From Spartobacteria bacterium (GTDB lineage: Bacteria; Verrucomicrobiota; Verrucomicrobiia; Chthoniobacterales; Chthoniobacteraceae), in assembly GCA_021324825.1 (NCBI GenBank), contig JAJPII010000004.1, forward strand, positions 1 to 64,000: a stretch of 64,000 nt of DNA, given 5' to 3'. The position numbers and the translations under genes are program-made. Positions 16,271 through 25,504 of this stretch are shown here, in pieces; the first letter of the stretch is position 1, and the number at the start of each line of letters is the position of its first letter. Under the pieces are notes generated by a model that did not search any database, was not told where the DNA came from, and worked only from the letters and a program-made list of their open reading frames with translations.

Positions 16271-17827
16271 CTACAACTCCGCGCTCAAGTGCGCGATGCG
16301 ATGCGCGTTGGCCATGACGCTCAGCGTTATCGTCGTCGCCGGGATGCTCGGGAAAACCGACGCATCGACGAAATGCACGCGTTCCAGACCGGGAATCCTC
16401 CCGAGCTTGTCCGTCTCGAAACCCCGCGGGCGCTCGCGCATCGGGAACGTGCCGCCGGAATGATAGCTGCGGCCCGGCTCCGCGAATTGAAGCCCGGGCA
16501 AGGCGGGCAAGCCGCCCAGCGGCAATGCGTTCGCCGTCAGCTTCAAGCCCGCGCGGATGCCGGCCCAGAGCGCGCGCCGCTTCGGCTTCGGCTCGACCTT
16601 CAACAAAGGGCGCGGAGACCTTTGCAGCGTCACCTCTATCTCCGACGAATCGTCCGAATGCAGGAAGCCTTGCAGCACGAGCAGCCTGCCGAGAATTTCC
16701 TCCGAGGCCCGGCGGTTCCACAGGACGAACTTGAGCGGCGTTTCAAGCAGCGCCCGCTTCAGGAAATCGCTGTAGGTGAAGACTTCGAGATGCACCAGCC
16801 GTTTGCTGACGGAGGGGGCGTCGATTTCGAGGAACGATTGCGCCATGGAATGAAGCGCCTCGCTCTGCACGCCGCGCGTCCGGTGCAAGCGGAAAAACGG
16901 GTAGATGAAATACTGGCTGTCGAGCATCCGCACCGGAACATCGTACGCGCCGAGCGAATTCAACGCCAGATACGCATTCGGCAAAATGCCGCACCCCGCG
17001 AAGACGCGCTCCGCCTCGTGGACGGAATCCTGCGTATGAATCTTCACCCCGCCCGCGTGCGGCTCCAGTCTTTCAACGACCTGTCCCGGGATGTAGGAAA
17101 CCTTCCCGCTCTCGAGCAAGGCGTCGAGCGTATGCGCCGCCGAATAGATGAGCGAATACGGGCACCCGTAAAGACAGCGCCCGCAATAGACGCACGCGTG
17201 GCGCCTCGCGTCGCCCGAAGCGCTCGCCGCCATCCGCGAACGACCGAAGAAAATGCCGGCCTTCTTCAGCGCGGGGCGATGCCGCGCCATGTCTTCCAGA
17301 AAACGCGCCGCCTGCGCCGAAGGGCGGAACGGGTCGTCGCGCTCCGTATAGGATGGCAGCGTCTCTTCCAGATCATCCCGCACGCCGGCGGACGGCATGA
17401 AATCCAGCACCGCGCGGTAGTGCGGTTCGAGATCGGCGATGCGGATGGGCCAATCCGCGATATCCTCCGCGCGGTACGGCAGGAGCGACGCGCCCCAAAC
17501 GCTGCTCAGCCCGCCGCGCGCCATGGAATAATGAAACCCCTCCCCTTCCTTCAAGGGCCGTTCCACGTCCCGGTACGGGTAGTCCGAGCCATAGGAAAGC
17601 TTTACATGGATTTTTCCCTGTCTCGATTTCTGGTCGCCGCCGCGCAATGTTTCGAGGTCCCGCGCGTCCCAATCCTCCGGCTCCTGCCGCGAGACGCGCC
17701 GAAGGACCTCCTGTCTCTCCGGCTCCAGCGTGCGACCCGCATCCAGTATGGTCACGCGCCTGCCGCGCGCGACGAGGGCCGTCGCCGCGGAAAGAGCCGC
17801 GGGGCCGGAACCGAGGACGTAAAACAT
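16271..17827 (-). CDS. GMC-family flavin oxidoreductase with a 4Fe-4S-type cysteine motif
   Basis: A 518-residue FAD enzyme. It starts with the Rossmann signature VLGSGPAALSAATALVARG and ends with the GMC C-terminal block SYHSGGTFPM...HFVDASVFPSIPATT...MANAHRIAHL, where the conserved His act in substrate oxidation. Near residues 203-215 is CVYCGRCLYGCPY, a C-x2-C-x2-C-x3-C-P array typical of a [4Fe-4S] cluster and found in a subset of bacterial GMC enzymes. ATG at 17827 shares one base with the upstream stop (TAATG). In this cluster it would oxidise a sugar or polyol on the glycan pathway (inference). Confidence 0.85.
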   Translation of the reverse strand: MFYVLGSGPAALSAATALVARGRRVTILDAGRTLEPERQEVLRRVSRQEPEDWDARDLETLRGGDQKSRQGKIHVKLSYGSDYPYRDVERPLKEGEGFHYSMARGGLSSVWGASLLPYRAEDIADWPIRIADLEPHYRAVLDFMPSAGVRDDLEETLPSYTERDDPFRPSAQAARFLEDMARHRPALKKAGIFFGRSRMAASASGDARRHACVYCGRCLYGCPYSLIYSAAHTLDALLESGKVSYIPGQVVERLEPHAGGVKIHTQDSVHEAERVFAGCGILPNAYLALNSLGAYDVPVRMLDSQYFIYPFFRLHRTRGVQSEALHSMAQSFLEIDAPSVSKRLVHLEVFTYSDFLKRALLETPLKFVLWNRRASEEILGRLLVLQGFLHSDDSSEIEVTLQRSPRPLLKVEPKPKRRALWAGIRAGLKLTANALPLGGLPALPGLQFAEPGRSYHSGGTFPMRERPRGFETDKLGRIPGLERVHFVDASVFPSIPATTITLSVMANAHRIAHLSAEL

Positions 17828-19368
17828 TACCTGGCCTCCTTTTTTCCAAGCCACATCTCCAATAGCAGCAGGATCGTGATAAAATGCAGGAACAATACGA
17901 ACGAGAATTCGTTCTGCACATAGCGGTTGACCTCCAGCGTATGAACTACGGCGACCGTAAGGTTGTTGCCAAAACTATACGAGTAAATCAGGAGGTCCAG
18001 CAACGCGAGGAGAAGAAGCCTGCCTTTCATTGCGAATGCGCATAATACAAGCGCCCCCGCGAGAAGAAATACATGCAGGAAGCGGATTATATGGATCACG
18101 AGAATCATCACGGGCGCGTTCCGAAGCTGGCGCGCGCCCGTCGCCTGGCTGCAAAGCGAGGACCATCCCCTTATCAATGGCGAGTAATTCAGATTGCCGT
18201 TCAGGATTTCCAGCGACTTCTTATATTCCTCGGCCACATTTATCGGGCCCGTCCTGTACATCGAACTGCTGAACGAATAAAACACCCCTATTTGCACCAG
18301 GACTTTCTTTGTCATGGCAAACGGCTTTCTCAAGGCGGTGCGCACGTAGTAGTATTTAAAGAAGCCCGCCAGTTCATCCGGATGGCCTTCGAAATGCCGC
18401 GTTATCTCGTCGCAAATGGAATGCTCGTAGATCAGGTAATCAGGATCGAACCCAAGCGTGCGGCGGCCCGGCTTCGACTTTTCAATCTCGACGGAAAGCG
18501 ATGCGGCCGTGGCGGCGAGCCACGCCCTGTCATACGGGACATCGGCGTGGTTGGCGACATCCGAAAGCATCTGGTCGTGAATGAGATTCGCGTGCATGGC
18601 GAAAAGCAGCTTCGGCAGAAAGACTCCGCTCGAAGAATCGGTGCGCTCCAGGACCTTCTCCGGATACAGGAGCAGGCCGGCGCTTAGCCCGACGGACACC
18701 ATGGCTATCAGCAACTTTCTAAGTAAGGATTCTCTGGCTACAACCAGCGAATAACCGACGGGGAGACAACAAAATACGACGCTGAAGCCCCAGGCGGGTT
18801 TCAACATATAAAGCAACACCGCGTCGAAAATGAGGACAACGCCCAGGAAAAACGGCGTGCGCTCCTCGCGGCGCGTGAGCAAGACGCAATTCCCCGCGAC
18901 GCTCAGCGCCGCGAAAAAAGGGAAAACCGCTTCGGGGCGTATCCTGTGTTCATAGACGATGGGCCAGTTAAAAAACAGGTATATGGCCGCCAGTCCCAGC
19001 CCCATGCCGGAATGAACCCAGGACGGGACAGCCGGACGGACCACGAAACGCCTGGCGCGGATCCATGCGAAAAGCAGCAACCCGCCGGTCAGAAGCCCCA
19101 TGACGTGCTGGAGAATCGCAACCACGCGAAAATCCCCTCCGCCAATCCGCAGGATGAACCATACAAACGCCGGGTAAACAAATCCCCGCCCGTTGGAAAG
19201 AATAAACCCGCGTCCGAGAAATTCCGAGAGAACGGGACTGATATAGCCTCCCAAGTCCTTGTCCGCGAAAGGCGCGAGCGGCAGGCCGGCAAATCTCTTC
19301 GCGGCGGCTCCCAGGAAAATAGCCGCCAGGAGAACGAAGTAAGCAATCCTCTTGTTGCGCGTCCCCAT
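17827..19368 (-). CDS. Polytopic membrane protein, probable GT-C type transferase
   Basis: A 513-residue protein with about ten hydrophobic segments and periplasmic loops, beginning MGTRNKRIAYFVLLAAIF. After the first helix comes DKDLGGYISPVLSEFL, resembling the first loop of GT-C glycosyltransferases, where an acidic pair is catalytic. I do not recognise a defined family. The ATG at 19368 is chosen because it starts immediately before the first helix and two bases after the neighbouring stop; the open frame further upstream is a shadow. The downstream GMC gene overlaps its stop. Base composition is slightly lower in GC than the flanking operons. Confidence 0.6.
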   Translation of the reverse strand: MGTRNKRIAYFVLLAAIFLGAAAKRFAGLPLAPFADKDLGGYISPVLSEFLGRGFILSNGRGFVYPAFVWFILRIGGGDFRVVAILQHVMGLLTGGLLLFAWIRARRFVVRPAVPSWVHSGMGLGLAAIYLFFNWPIVYEHRIRPEAVFPFFAALSVAGNCVLLTRREERTPFFLGVVLIFDAVLLYMLKPAWGFSVVFCCLPVGYSLVVARESLLRKLLIAMVSVGLSAGLLLYPEKVLERTDSSSGVFLPKLLFAMHANLIHDQMLSDVANHADVPYDRAWLAATAASLSVEIEKSKPGRRTLGFDPDYLIYEHSICDEITRHFEGHPDELAGFFKYYYVRTALRKPFAMTKKVLVQIGVFYSFSSSMYRTGPINVAEEYKKSLEILNGNLNYSPLIRGWSSLCSQATGARQLRNAPVMILVIHIIRFLHVFLLAGALVLCAFAMKGRLLLLALLDLLIYSYSFGNNLTVAVVHTLEVNRYVQNEFSFVLFLHFITILLLLEMWLGKKEAR

Positions 19369-19370
19369 GT

Positions 19371-21014
19371 CTAGTGTGTTCGTTTTTGGAGAATCCGTAT
19401 CCGGTTTTGAAGGAAGTCCATATTCCTCGGATAGACCCAGTTCGGAAACGGAGGGGACTCCAGGTCGAATACGACATCGTAGGGATATTTGCCATCGACC
19501 AGGTCCTTGTAATACGCGCGGACACGCTCGTCGCTCGTCCACTCGTAGGCAAACGAGTCAACGGCTATGTAGGCGGGATTTCTCTTCACCAGGCTCGCCT
19601 CCGTGAAGTCGTCCTCGTTCACATGCCCTTCCTTCTCTTCCAGGCGCTCGGAGACCCACGGGTTGTCGCCGAATATCTTCGCGAAAAGGGCGCCTCTCTC
19701 GTTGGACTTCGGCGCGGACTGCTCCGCCACTTTTACTTCGGGGAGTTTATTCCAGCTCGGGCAGGCGTCCGTCGATTCGATGGAGCTTCCGGCCGGTATA
19801 TGCTGCCGCACCCAGGTTTGCGCGGCCATCCTGGGATCATCCGCGAAACGGACGCCGACGAAGAAGGATGCGATGCAGTTGTATACAATCACCGGCGCCA
19901 GGGTAATGCCTATCGCTAGCGGTTTCCCTTCAAAAAAGCGGAGGCATGGCCCCGCGGCGAGGAGCAGAAAGGGAACGACCGGCAATACAAAGCGCGTCTC
20001 GAGCCGCGCGAAGGAACCGATCTTGACATAATATAGCATGCAGACGGCGGCGAGCAGAAGAAAACCCTTGGAACCGCGTCCGGCGATCGCGGAAATCAAG
20101 ACGGCGACGCCGATCCAAACCGCGCCGGGCCAGCCGAGGATTTCCGGGATGATGCCGATAAAAGCGCCGTAACCATGCCCGGTCTGTCCGCTATACCGCG
20201 GCGTGACCGTGTAGTTATACATGAAGTCCGCCGCGAACTTATGCCAATCCAGGACGGCAAACGGACATCCTATAACAAAACCGGCGGGAACCATCGCGAC
20301 GCCGTAAACAAGCCTTCTGTCCAGCAAGGAGGCCTTGTTGATGGAGAGCCTGAGGAAGTGGGCGGCGGGAATGGCGATCCCTATGGCGAGAGCGTTGTAC
20401 TTCGCGGCCGTGGAGAGGCCGGTCAGCAATCCCGCGAGAAGATAATCCGGGAGCGTGTTCCTAACAAGTATCCGCCGGCTGAAGAACAGCGACAGCAACA
20501 TCCAGAACAGCATCGGCGAGTCCGCGGTCAGGTAGTGATTGAACTCTATAAATCCCGCGCTCGTCGCGAAGAGCAGCGCCGTGACGCGCGCGGCGAACAG
20601 GCCGAAGAATTCGCGGCTTATTGAAAACGCCAGGGAGACGCTCCCGAGGAAAAGCGCCAGCGCCAGGAACCGGGACCCAAGCAGCTTCGCCTCGTTCCAG
20701 GAGACATCCTCGTGTTTTCTGAACGGCTTCCAGTGCCTGTCGTTCAGGGCTTCGAGCACGTGGACCGGCGCAACGACGAGAACGAAATTGACGTAGGTGT
20801 CGAAAGGGGGCTTCGTGAAAGTCGAGGGTTCAAAAGGAGGCTTCCCTTTATGAAAGAGCGGGCGGAGCGCCATCTCGTCGGCGTTCCAGCACTCGACCCT
20901 GCCCCAGTTTATGCCCTGGAGGGTGAATGCCGCCGCGAGCGCCAGCGCGGCCAATAGCCACCGGTCCACGGGGAATCGCCCAATTTCTCGAATGCGATGC
21001 CATGCGATTTCCAC
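19371..21014 (-). CDS. GT39/ArnT-like membrane glycosyltransferase
   Basis: A 547-residue membrane protein with a GTG start. After one helix it shows CWNADEMALRPLFHKGKPPF...TKPPFDTYVNF, closely following the DE...KPP pattern of PMT/ArnT-type GT-C enzymes that transfer sugars from polyprenyl phosphate in the periplasm. About ten helices follow, then a soluble periplasmic C-terminal domain from about residue 420. It is the first gene of the six-gene glycan cluster, which runs through to the GT2 at 13658. I infer that the GT2 makes a lipid-linked sugar and this enzyme transfers it. Acceptor unknown. Confidence 0.75.
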   Translation of the reverse strand: MEIAWHRIREIGRFPVDRWLLAALALAAAFTLQGINWGRVECWNADEMALRPLFHKGKPPFEPSTFTKPPFDTYVNFVLVVAPVHVLEALNDRHWKPFRKHEDVSWNEAKLLGSRFLALALFLGSVSLAFSISREFFGLFAARVTALLFATSAGFIEFNHYLTADSPMLFWMLLSLFFSRRILVRNTLPDYLLAGLLTGLSTAAKYNALAIGIAIPAAHFLRLSINKASLLDRRLVYGVAMVPAGFVIGCPFAVLDWHKFAADFMYNYTVTPRYSGQTGHGYGAFIGIIPEILGWPGAVWIGVAVLISAIAGRGSKGFLLLAAVCMLYYVKIGSFARLETRFVLPVVPFLLLAAGPCLRFFEGKPLAIGITLAPVIVYNCIASFFVGVRFADDPRMAAQTWVRQHIPAGSSIESTDACPSWNKLPEVKVAEQSAPKSNERGALFAKIFGDNPWVSERLEEKEGHVNEDDFTEASLVKRNPAYIAVDSFAYEWTSDERVRAYYKDLVDGKYPYDVVFDLESPPFPNWVYPRNMDFLQNRIRILQKRTH

Positions 21015-21083
21015 GGGTGGTGGAAACTTTGCGGCTGACAGCCGCCGCCCGCAAGGAGAATTAGCCGAAGATCGAGCTCGTCC

Positions 21084-21986
21084 CTATTCCACCTCGTCGC
21101 CGGCGTCGGTCAGTTTTACCATCGGCAGCTTTTCCTCTTCGGCGCTTTCGACCTGCGGGTGGATGACGTCTTCGAGCCGCTTCTTGAGCGCCAGGTATTC
21201 GGGCGAGATGAATTGGGCGGCGGACCGCGGGCGGGGCACGGGGTTTTCTATGAATTCGACGACCCGGCCCGGGTTCGTCCCCAGGACGAGGATGCGGTCC
21301 GCGAGGTAGGCGGCCTCATCCAGGTCGTGCGTGATGAAGAGGATGGTGACATCCACCTTCTTCCATATTTGGAGGAGGTAGGCTTGCATCTGGCACCGTG
21401 TCTGCGCGTCGAGCGCGCCGAACGGTTCGTCCATGATGAGGATGCGCGGGTTGTTCGCCAGAGCGCGGGCGATGGCCACGCGCTGCTTCATGCCGCCGGA
21501 AAGTTCGTGCGGATACGAGTCCTCGAATTTCGAAAGGCCGACCATGTCGAGCCATTGCCGGGCTTCGGCCTCGGCGGTGCTGTGCGAATCGCCGCCCATT
21601 TGCAGGCCAAACATGACGTTGCGCTTCACCGTCAGCCACGGAAAGAGCGTGTATCCCTGGAAGACCATTCCGCGGTCGCGGCCCGGGCCGCAAACTTCGT
21701 GGCCGTCGAGGAGGACTTCGCCGCCGGTGGCTTCGTCCAGGCCCGCGACGATGCGGATGAGCGTCGATTTTCCGCAGCCGGACGGGCCGATGACGCAGAT
21801 GAATTCCCGCCGGTGGACGTCGATTGAGACATCGCTCAAGGCGACATGTCCGGCGTCGTCCGCCCCGAACGTCTTCTGAAGCCGCCGGACGCTCAGGATG
21901 ATGGGCCGCTCTTTGATGCGGCGGAACCGTGCGGCGACTTCGGGCGCCTGCTCGCGGTAGTCGGGAAGTTTCAGTTCGCTCAACAT
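21084..21986 (-). CDS. ABC transporter ATPase, nitrate/taurine type (guanidine locus)
   Basis: A 300-residue ATPase of the SsuB/TauB/NrtD class. It has Walker [12 protein letters not shown]-loop, signature [15 protein letters not shown], Walker [13 protein letters not shown] and switch His in FITHDLDE. N-terminal and C-terminal extensions of about 30 residues flank the domain. It is the last gene of the nine-gene urt-gdmH operon and follows the permease after three bases. Together with that permease and the binding protein it makes a complete importer whose likely substrate, judged from the linked hydrolase, is guanidine (inference). Confidence 0.92.
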   Translation of the reverse strand: MLSELKLPDYREQAPEVAARFRRIKERPIILSVRRLQKTFGADDAGHVALSDVSIDVHRREFICVIGPSGCGKSTLIRIVAGLDEATGGEVLLDGHEVCGPGRDRGMVFQGYTLFPWLTVKRNVMFGLQMGGDSHSTAEAEARQWLDMVGLSKFEDSYPHELSGGMKQRVAIARALANNPRILIMDEPFGALDAQTRCQMQAYLLQIWKKVDVTILFITHDLDEAAYLADRILVLGTNPGRVVEFIENPVPRPRSAAQFISPEYLALKKRLEDVIHPQVESAEEEKLPMVKLTDAGDEVE

Positions 21987-21989
21987 CGT

Positions 21990-23036
21990 TTAAATCTCCA
22001 CCGCCACGGACGCGGGCTTCGGGTCGAACGCGGGCATCCATGCCCTCTTCTTTTTTCCGACGCGCGCCTTGCGTTTCCACGGGAACAGGAGGCCGCCAAG
22101 CCAGGCGAAGAAGAAATCCATGGAGAAGCCGATGATGCCGATCATGACGATGGCGGCATAGACGTTGGGAAAATTGCGATACCGCGCCTGCTGGTTGATG
22201 AAATACGTGATGCCCGACATGGCGCCGACCACCTCTGCGACGATGAGATACGTCCACGCCCAGCCCAGCAGGATGCGCATGTCCGTGTAGATGTCCGTGA
22301 TGGAGGCGGGGATGATGACGCGCCAGAGCAGCTTCCAGTTGGAAGCGCCGAGCGTCTGCGCGGCTTCGACGAGCGCGGGATCGACCTTGCGGACGGTATT
22401 TGCGATAACGAGCACCTGTTGGAAAAACGTGCCGATGAAGATGATCGCGATCTTCGGCCCGTCGTCGATGCCGAGGATGGCGACGCAGAGCGCGCCGAAC
22501 GCGGGCGCGGGGAGGTAGCGGAAGAATTCGATGAACGGCTCCTGGAGTCTCGCGAAAAACCGGTATGTGCCGCTGAGAACGCCGAGCGGCACGCCCAGCA
22601 GCGACGAAATGAAGAAGCCCCAGAAGATCGTGCTGATGCTGTGCCCGAGGCTCTCGTGCAGCCACGGCTCATTCGGGAGGCGCGGCGGGGTCTTGAACGC
22701 GGTGTAAAACGCTTTCGCGACGGCGCCCGGCGGGGCCAGGTAAACCGGGTTCACACGGCAACCCTTTGCCGGTTCCATTTTTTGCGCGCGCATCTTCGCG
22801 TTCTCGCTCTCGAAGTCGGCGCGCGGGACGTCCATGCCCTCGGAGAAATAATCCACGTCGCCCGCGGAAGTTATATGGACCAGCGGGCGCCACACGAACG
22901 GGACATAGCTCACGAACGCCCATAAACCCAGGGGCAAAACGAAGGAAAGGATGGTGAGAAGGAGCTGCCGCCTGCGCGGCAGCTCCCTCTTCAATCCAAG
23001 CCAGTCTTTATTTGCGACGGGCGCCCGCGAGGCCAT
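21990..23036 (-). CDS. ABC transporter permease, nitrate/taurine type (guanidine locus)
   Basis: A 348-residue BPD-type permease, longer than SsuC because the first helix is followed by a periplasmic insert of about 70 residues (roughly 45-115). The cytoplasmic coupling motif is EAAQTLGASNWKLLWRVIIPAS (EAA...G loop). Six or seven membrane helices are visible. The long insert between helix one and the transport core is a feature I associate with permeases beside urea-carboxylase/guanidine genes. It follows the binding-protein gene after four bases. Function as the membrane channel of the putative guanidine importer is inference from context. Confidence 0.9.
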   Translation of the reverse strand: MASRAPVANKDWLGLKRELPRRRQLLLTILSFVLPLGLWAFVSYVPFVWRPLVHITSAGDVDYFSEGMDVPRADFESENAKMRAQKMEPAKGCRVNPVYLAPPGAVAKAFYTAFKTPPRLPNEPWLHESLGHSISTIFWGFFISSLLGVPLGVLSGTYRFFARLQEPFIEFFRYLPAPAFGALCVAILGIDDGPKIAIIFIGTFFQQVLVIANTVRKVDPALVEAAQTLGASNWKLLWRVIIPASITDIYTDMRILLGWAWTYLIVAEVVGAMSGITYFINQQARYRNFPNVYAAIVMIGIIGFSMDFFFAWLGGLLFPWKRKARVGKKKRAWMPAFDPKPASVAVEI

Positions 23037-23040
23037 TTTT

Positions 23041-24036
23041 TTAGAGACTCTTCACTATGCCCGGCGCGACGTAGTCGTCCGCCTTCTGCGACTCTTTGTA
23101 GACCTTGTTGTCGAGGTTGAACTTGTTGCCGATCTCCAGCGAACCGTAGATCGACATCAGCCCAGGGGCCTTCTTCATCGCGGTCTTCGCTTCCGCCACC
23201 GTCAGGAAATGCGTGCCCGGGACGTTCTTCGCGTAATCAGCGGGATCGGCGCCGACCTTTGCCGCCATGATCTTGACGGCGTCATCCCTTGTCTTCGGGT
23301 CCATGAGGTAATCGACGCATTTGTAATAGACCTTCACGACCTTGGTCCAATCCTCCTTGTGCTCGCCGAGACTGCTCGGGTTGACTTCCAGCACGTCGAA
23401 GATGAGGCCCTTGGCCTGGGCGCTCGTGAAGAGCTTCTTCGACCCCGCGACCTGCTTCAGCGCCTGCCCGGAGACGGGATACCACGCGCCGACCGCGGCC
23501 ACCTGCCCGGAGGCGAGCGTCTGCGGAGTGTTGTTGGTGGGCGTGGGGACGAGCGTCACGTCGTCCTGCGTCATGCCGTTTTCCTTAAGCGCCTGCAACA
23601 GGAGCAGATGTTCGACGAGGCCGATCTCGACGCCGATCTTCTGCCCTTTCAGCGCTTTGATGGAATCGACGCCCGGTTTGCCTACGATCATGTCGCTCCC
23701 CTCGCTGTAGTCGATGAGCGCGATGAATTTGCCCTTGGCGCCTGTCGCTCCGGCGCCGAGCGCGTCGGTGGCGACGATGCAATCCGCGTCGATCTTCCCC
23801 GCGGAATAGGCGTCGATGGAAGCGAGGTAGTCGAACCAGACCATCTCGACATCCACGCCCGCGTCCTTGAACCACCCTTTTTGCTTGGCGACTTCGAACA
23901 GGGTGTACCCCGGCCAGTCGGAGTACCCGATCTTCAATGGCGCCGCGTTGGCCGCTCCGGCGGCGGCCAGCAGGCCCGCCGTCATGATGCTCAATACTCT
24001 GTTGATCTTCATTTTGTCTTTCTTTGGTTGCTGCAT
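23041..24036 (-). CDS. Periplasmic substrate-binding protein, urea-carboxylase/guanidine-associated type
   Basis: A 331-residue exported binding protein of the NMT1/SsuA fold. The signal peptide ends near AANAAP, and the mature protein begins KIGYSDWPGYTLFEVAKQKG. That opening, together with DAGVDVEMVWFDYLAS and NNTPQTLASG, matches my memory of the binding proteins annotated 'urea carboxylase region', a group now tied to guanidine use rather than to nitrate or taurine. It lies directly after the arginase-family hydrolase gene and before its own permease and ATPase. Ligand assignment to guanidine is inferred; urea is handled by the Urt system in the same operon. Confidence 0.85.
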   Translation of the reverse strand: MQQPKKDKMKINRVLSIMTAGLLAAAGAANAAPLKIGYSDWPGYTLFEVAKQKGWFKDAGVDVEMVWFDYLASIDAYSAGKIDADCIVATDALGAGATGAKGKFIALIDYSEGSDMIVGKPGVDSIKALKGQKIGVEIGLVEHLLLLQALKENGMTQDDVTLVPTPTNNTPQTLASGQVAAVGAWYPVSGQALKQVAGSKKLFTSAQAKGLIFDVLEVNPSSLGEHKEDWTKVVKVYYKCVDYLMDPKTRDDAVKIMAAKVGADPADYAKNVPGTHFLTVAEAKTAMKKAPGLMSIYGSLEIGNKFNLDNKVYKESQKADDYVAPGIVKSL

Positions 24037-24082
24037 TTGCGGGGAGAGTTTTTTTAAAAAAGCGGGCGTAGCGCCTGGCTGG

Positions 24083-25489
24083 TCATTTCTTTTTCTTCTT
24101 GCGGGGCGTTTCGTAGGGGGGAGGCGGAAGTTTCGTCGGGGGTTTGCCGCCGAGCTTGTTTTCGTTAACGAGAGCGGCCATCACGTCCATAATGGCGCGC
24201 ACGCCGACGAGCGCGGTCATGTCGCTCGGGTCGTACGACGGGGCGACTTCGACGACCTCCATGCCGCACAAGCCTTCCCGCGCGACGAGGCGCAGGAGTT
24301 TCAACACTTCGCGCGGCAGGAAGCCGCCCGGTTCGGGCCAGCCGGTGCCCGGAACGAAGCCGGAGTCGAGCGAATCGACATCGAAGCTGAGATAAACGGC
24401 TTTCGCCCCTTTCCACGCCACGTCGAGCGCGATCTCCGCGGCGCGTTCGACGCCGATCTCGCAGATGTCGTCGATGGTCAACACGGTGGTGCCGCGCTCG
24501 CGCCCAACCTTGACTCCGGGCCGCGGCGCCTGCCAGCCGCCGATGCCGAGCTGCACGAGATTGACGGGCGGCGCGTTCGGGATGTTCGTCGCGTGGAACC
24601 ACGGCGTGGTGTGCATGCGTTCGTCCATGTCGGTCTCCTGCGTGTCGACATGGCGGTCGATGTGGATGATGCCGACCGGCCCGTCGATATACGGGGCGAT
24701 GCCTCGCACGTCGGGATAACCGATGGAATGATCCCCGCCGAGCATGATCGGAAAGACGTTGTTGGAGCGGACGTGGGCTACGGCGCGCGAGATTTGGTCG
24801 AAGCCCTTTTCGATATTGGCGATGGTGAAGACATCGCCGAGGTCGCAAAGTTTCATCGACTCGCGCAGATCGACTCCCATCTCGTAGTTATAAGTGCCGT
24901 AGAGCGCGGAGATGCGCCGGATGCCTTGCGGGCCGAACCGCGTGCCGCTCCGGTAGGTGGCGCCGATGTCGAAGGGGACTCCGATGATGGCGGCGTCGTA
25001 CTGCGAGACTTTGTTTACGTCCTCCAGGTAATGGGACTTGATGAAGGTGTTGATGCCCGCGAAGTGAGGCAGTTCCCCGCGTGCAAAGGTGGAGATGGTG
25101 CGGTCTTTCACCGAAGGCGCGGCCTCCAGGCCGTACGCGAGGCAGCGGTCCACTTCGTCCTTCCAGCCTTTCGCGCCGAGTTCCTTTTCGCGCTGCTTGG
25201 CCCACGCACCCTGGCGGATCGCCGGGTCGAAGACTTCGGGATGCGGATGGCCGGGCGGAACCTGTCCCGCGCCGCCGTAGTCGGGGTGCGCGACCGGCTT
25301 CCAGGGATACCCTGCCGGATGTCCCGCGTGCGGATGATGCGAACTCGGCAGGTGCGGATACGGCTGGCCGCTCTCCGCGTGGTGATGCTCTTTTTCCTCG
25401 AGGTGCGCCAGGCCGTGCTGGGCTTTCTTCGAGGCGGAACGGACTCGCCGGACCATGTTTTTCTTCGAATGCGAATGGCCAAAGCCCAT
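24083..25489 (-). CDS. gdmH: Ureohydrolase, probable Ni-dependent guanidine hydrolase with His-rich N-terminus
   Basis: A 468-residue arginase/agmatinase-superfamily enzyme. Metal ligands of the core are H254 (GGDHS), D278/H280/D282 (IDRHVDTQ) and D370/D372 (SFDVDS). Several features differ from true agmatinases and match my memory of cyanobacterial GdmH: DRHVD in place of DAHTD, the ERMHTTPWFHATN segment at 291-302, and GTGWPEPGG at 381-389. An N-terminal extension of about 130 residues precedes the core. Its first 83 residues hold 15 His, plausibly a nickel-binding tail; the C-terminus ends in poly-Lys. An AGGAG lies 10 bases before the ATG. Expected reaction: guanidine plus water gives urea and ammonia. 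Confidence is high for the superfamily, moderate for the substrate. Confidence 0.8.
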   Translation of the reverse strand: MGFGHSHSKKNMVRRVRSASKKAQHGLAHLEEKEHHHAESGQPYPHLPSSHHPHAGHPAGYPWKPVAHPDYGGAGQVPPGHPHPEVFDPAIRQGAWAKQREKELGAKGWKDEVDRCLAYGLEAAPSVKDRTISTFARGELPHFAGINTFIKSHYLEDVNKVSQYDAAIIGVPFDIGATYRSGTRFGPQGIRRISALYGTYNYEMGVDLRESMKLCDLGDVFTIANIEKGFDQISRAVAHVRSNNVFPIMLGGDHSIGYPDVRGIAPYIDGPVGIIHIDRHVDTQETDMDERMHTTPWFHATNIPNAPPVNLVQLGIGGWQAPRPGVKVGRERGTTVLTIDDICEIGVERAAEIALDVAWKGAKAVYLSFDVDSLDSGFVPGTGWPEPGGFLPREVLKLLRLVAREGLCGMEVVEVAPSYDPSDMTALVGVRAIMDVMAALVNENKLGGKPPTKLPPPPYETPRKKKKK

Positions 25490-25504
25490 GTCTTGCTGCT
25501 CCTT

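Noticed and set aside
21084-24036. Nitrate or taurine transporter
   Set aside because: The subunits belong to that broad class, but no nitrate reductase or sulfonate genes are present and the operon is centred on urea chemistry.
24083-25489. Agmatinase (SpeB) as name for the hydrolase
   Set aside because: Motif differences at DRHVD and GTGWPEPGG, the long N-terminal extension and the urea/guanidine transporter context fit GdmH better; no polyamine genes are nearby.
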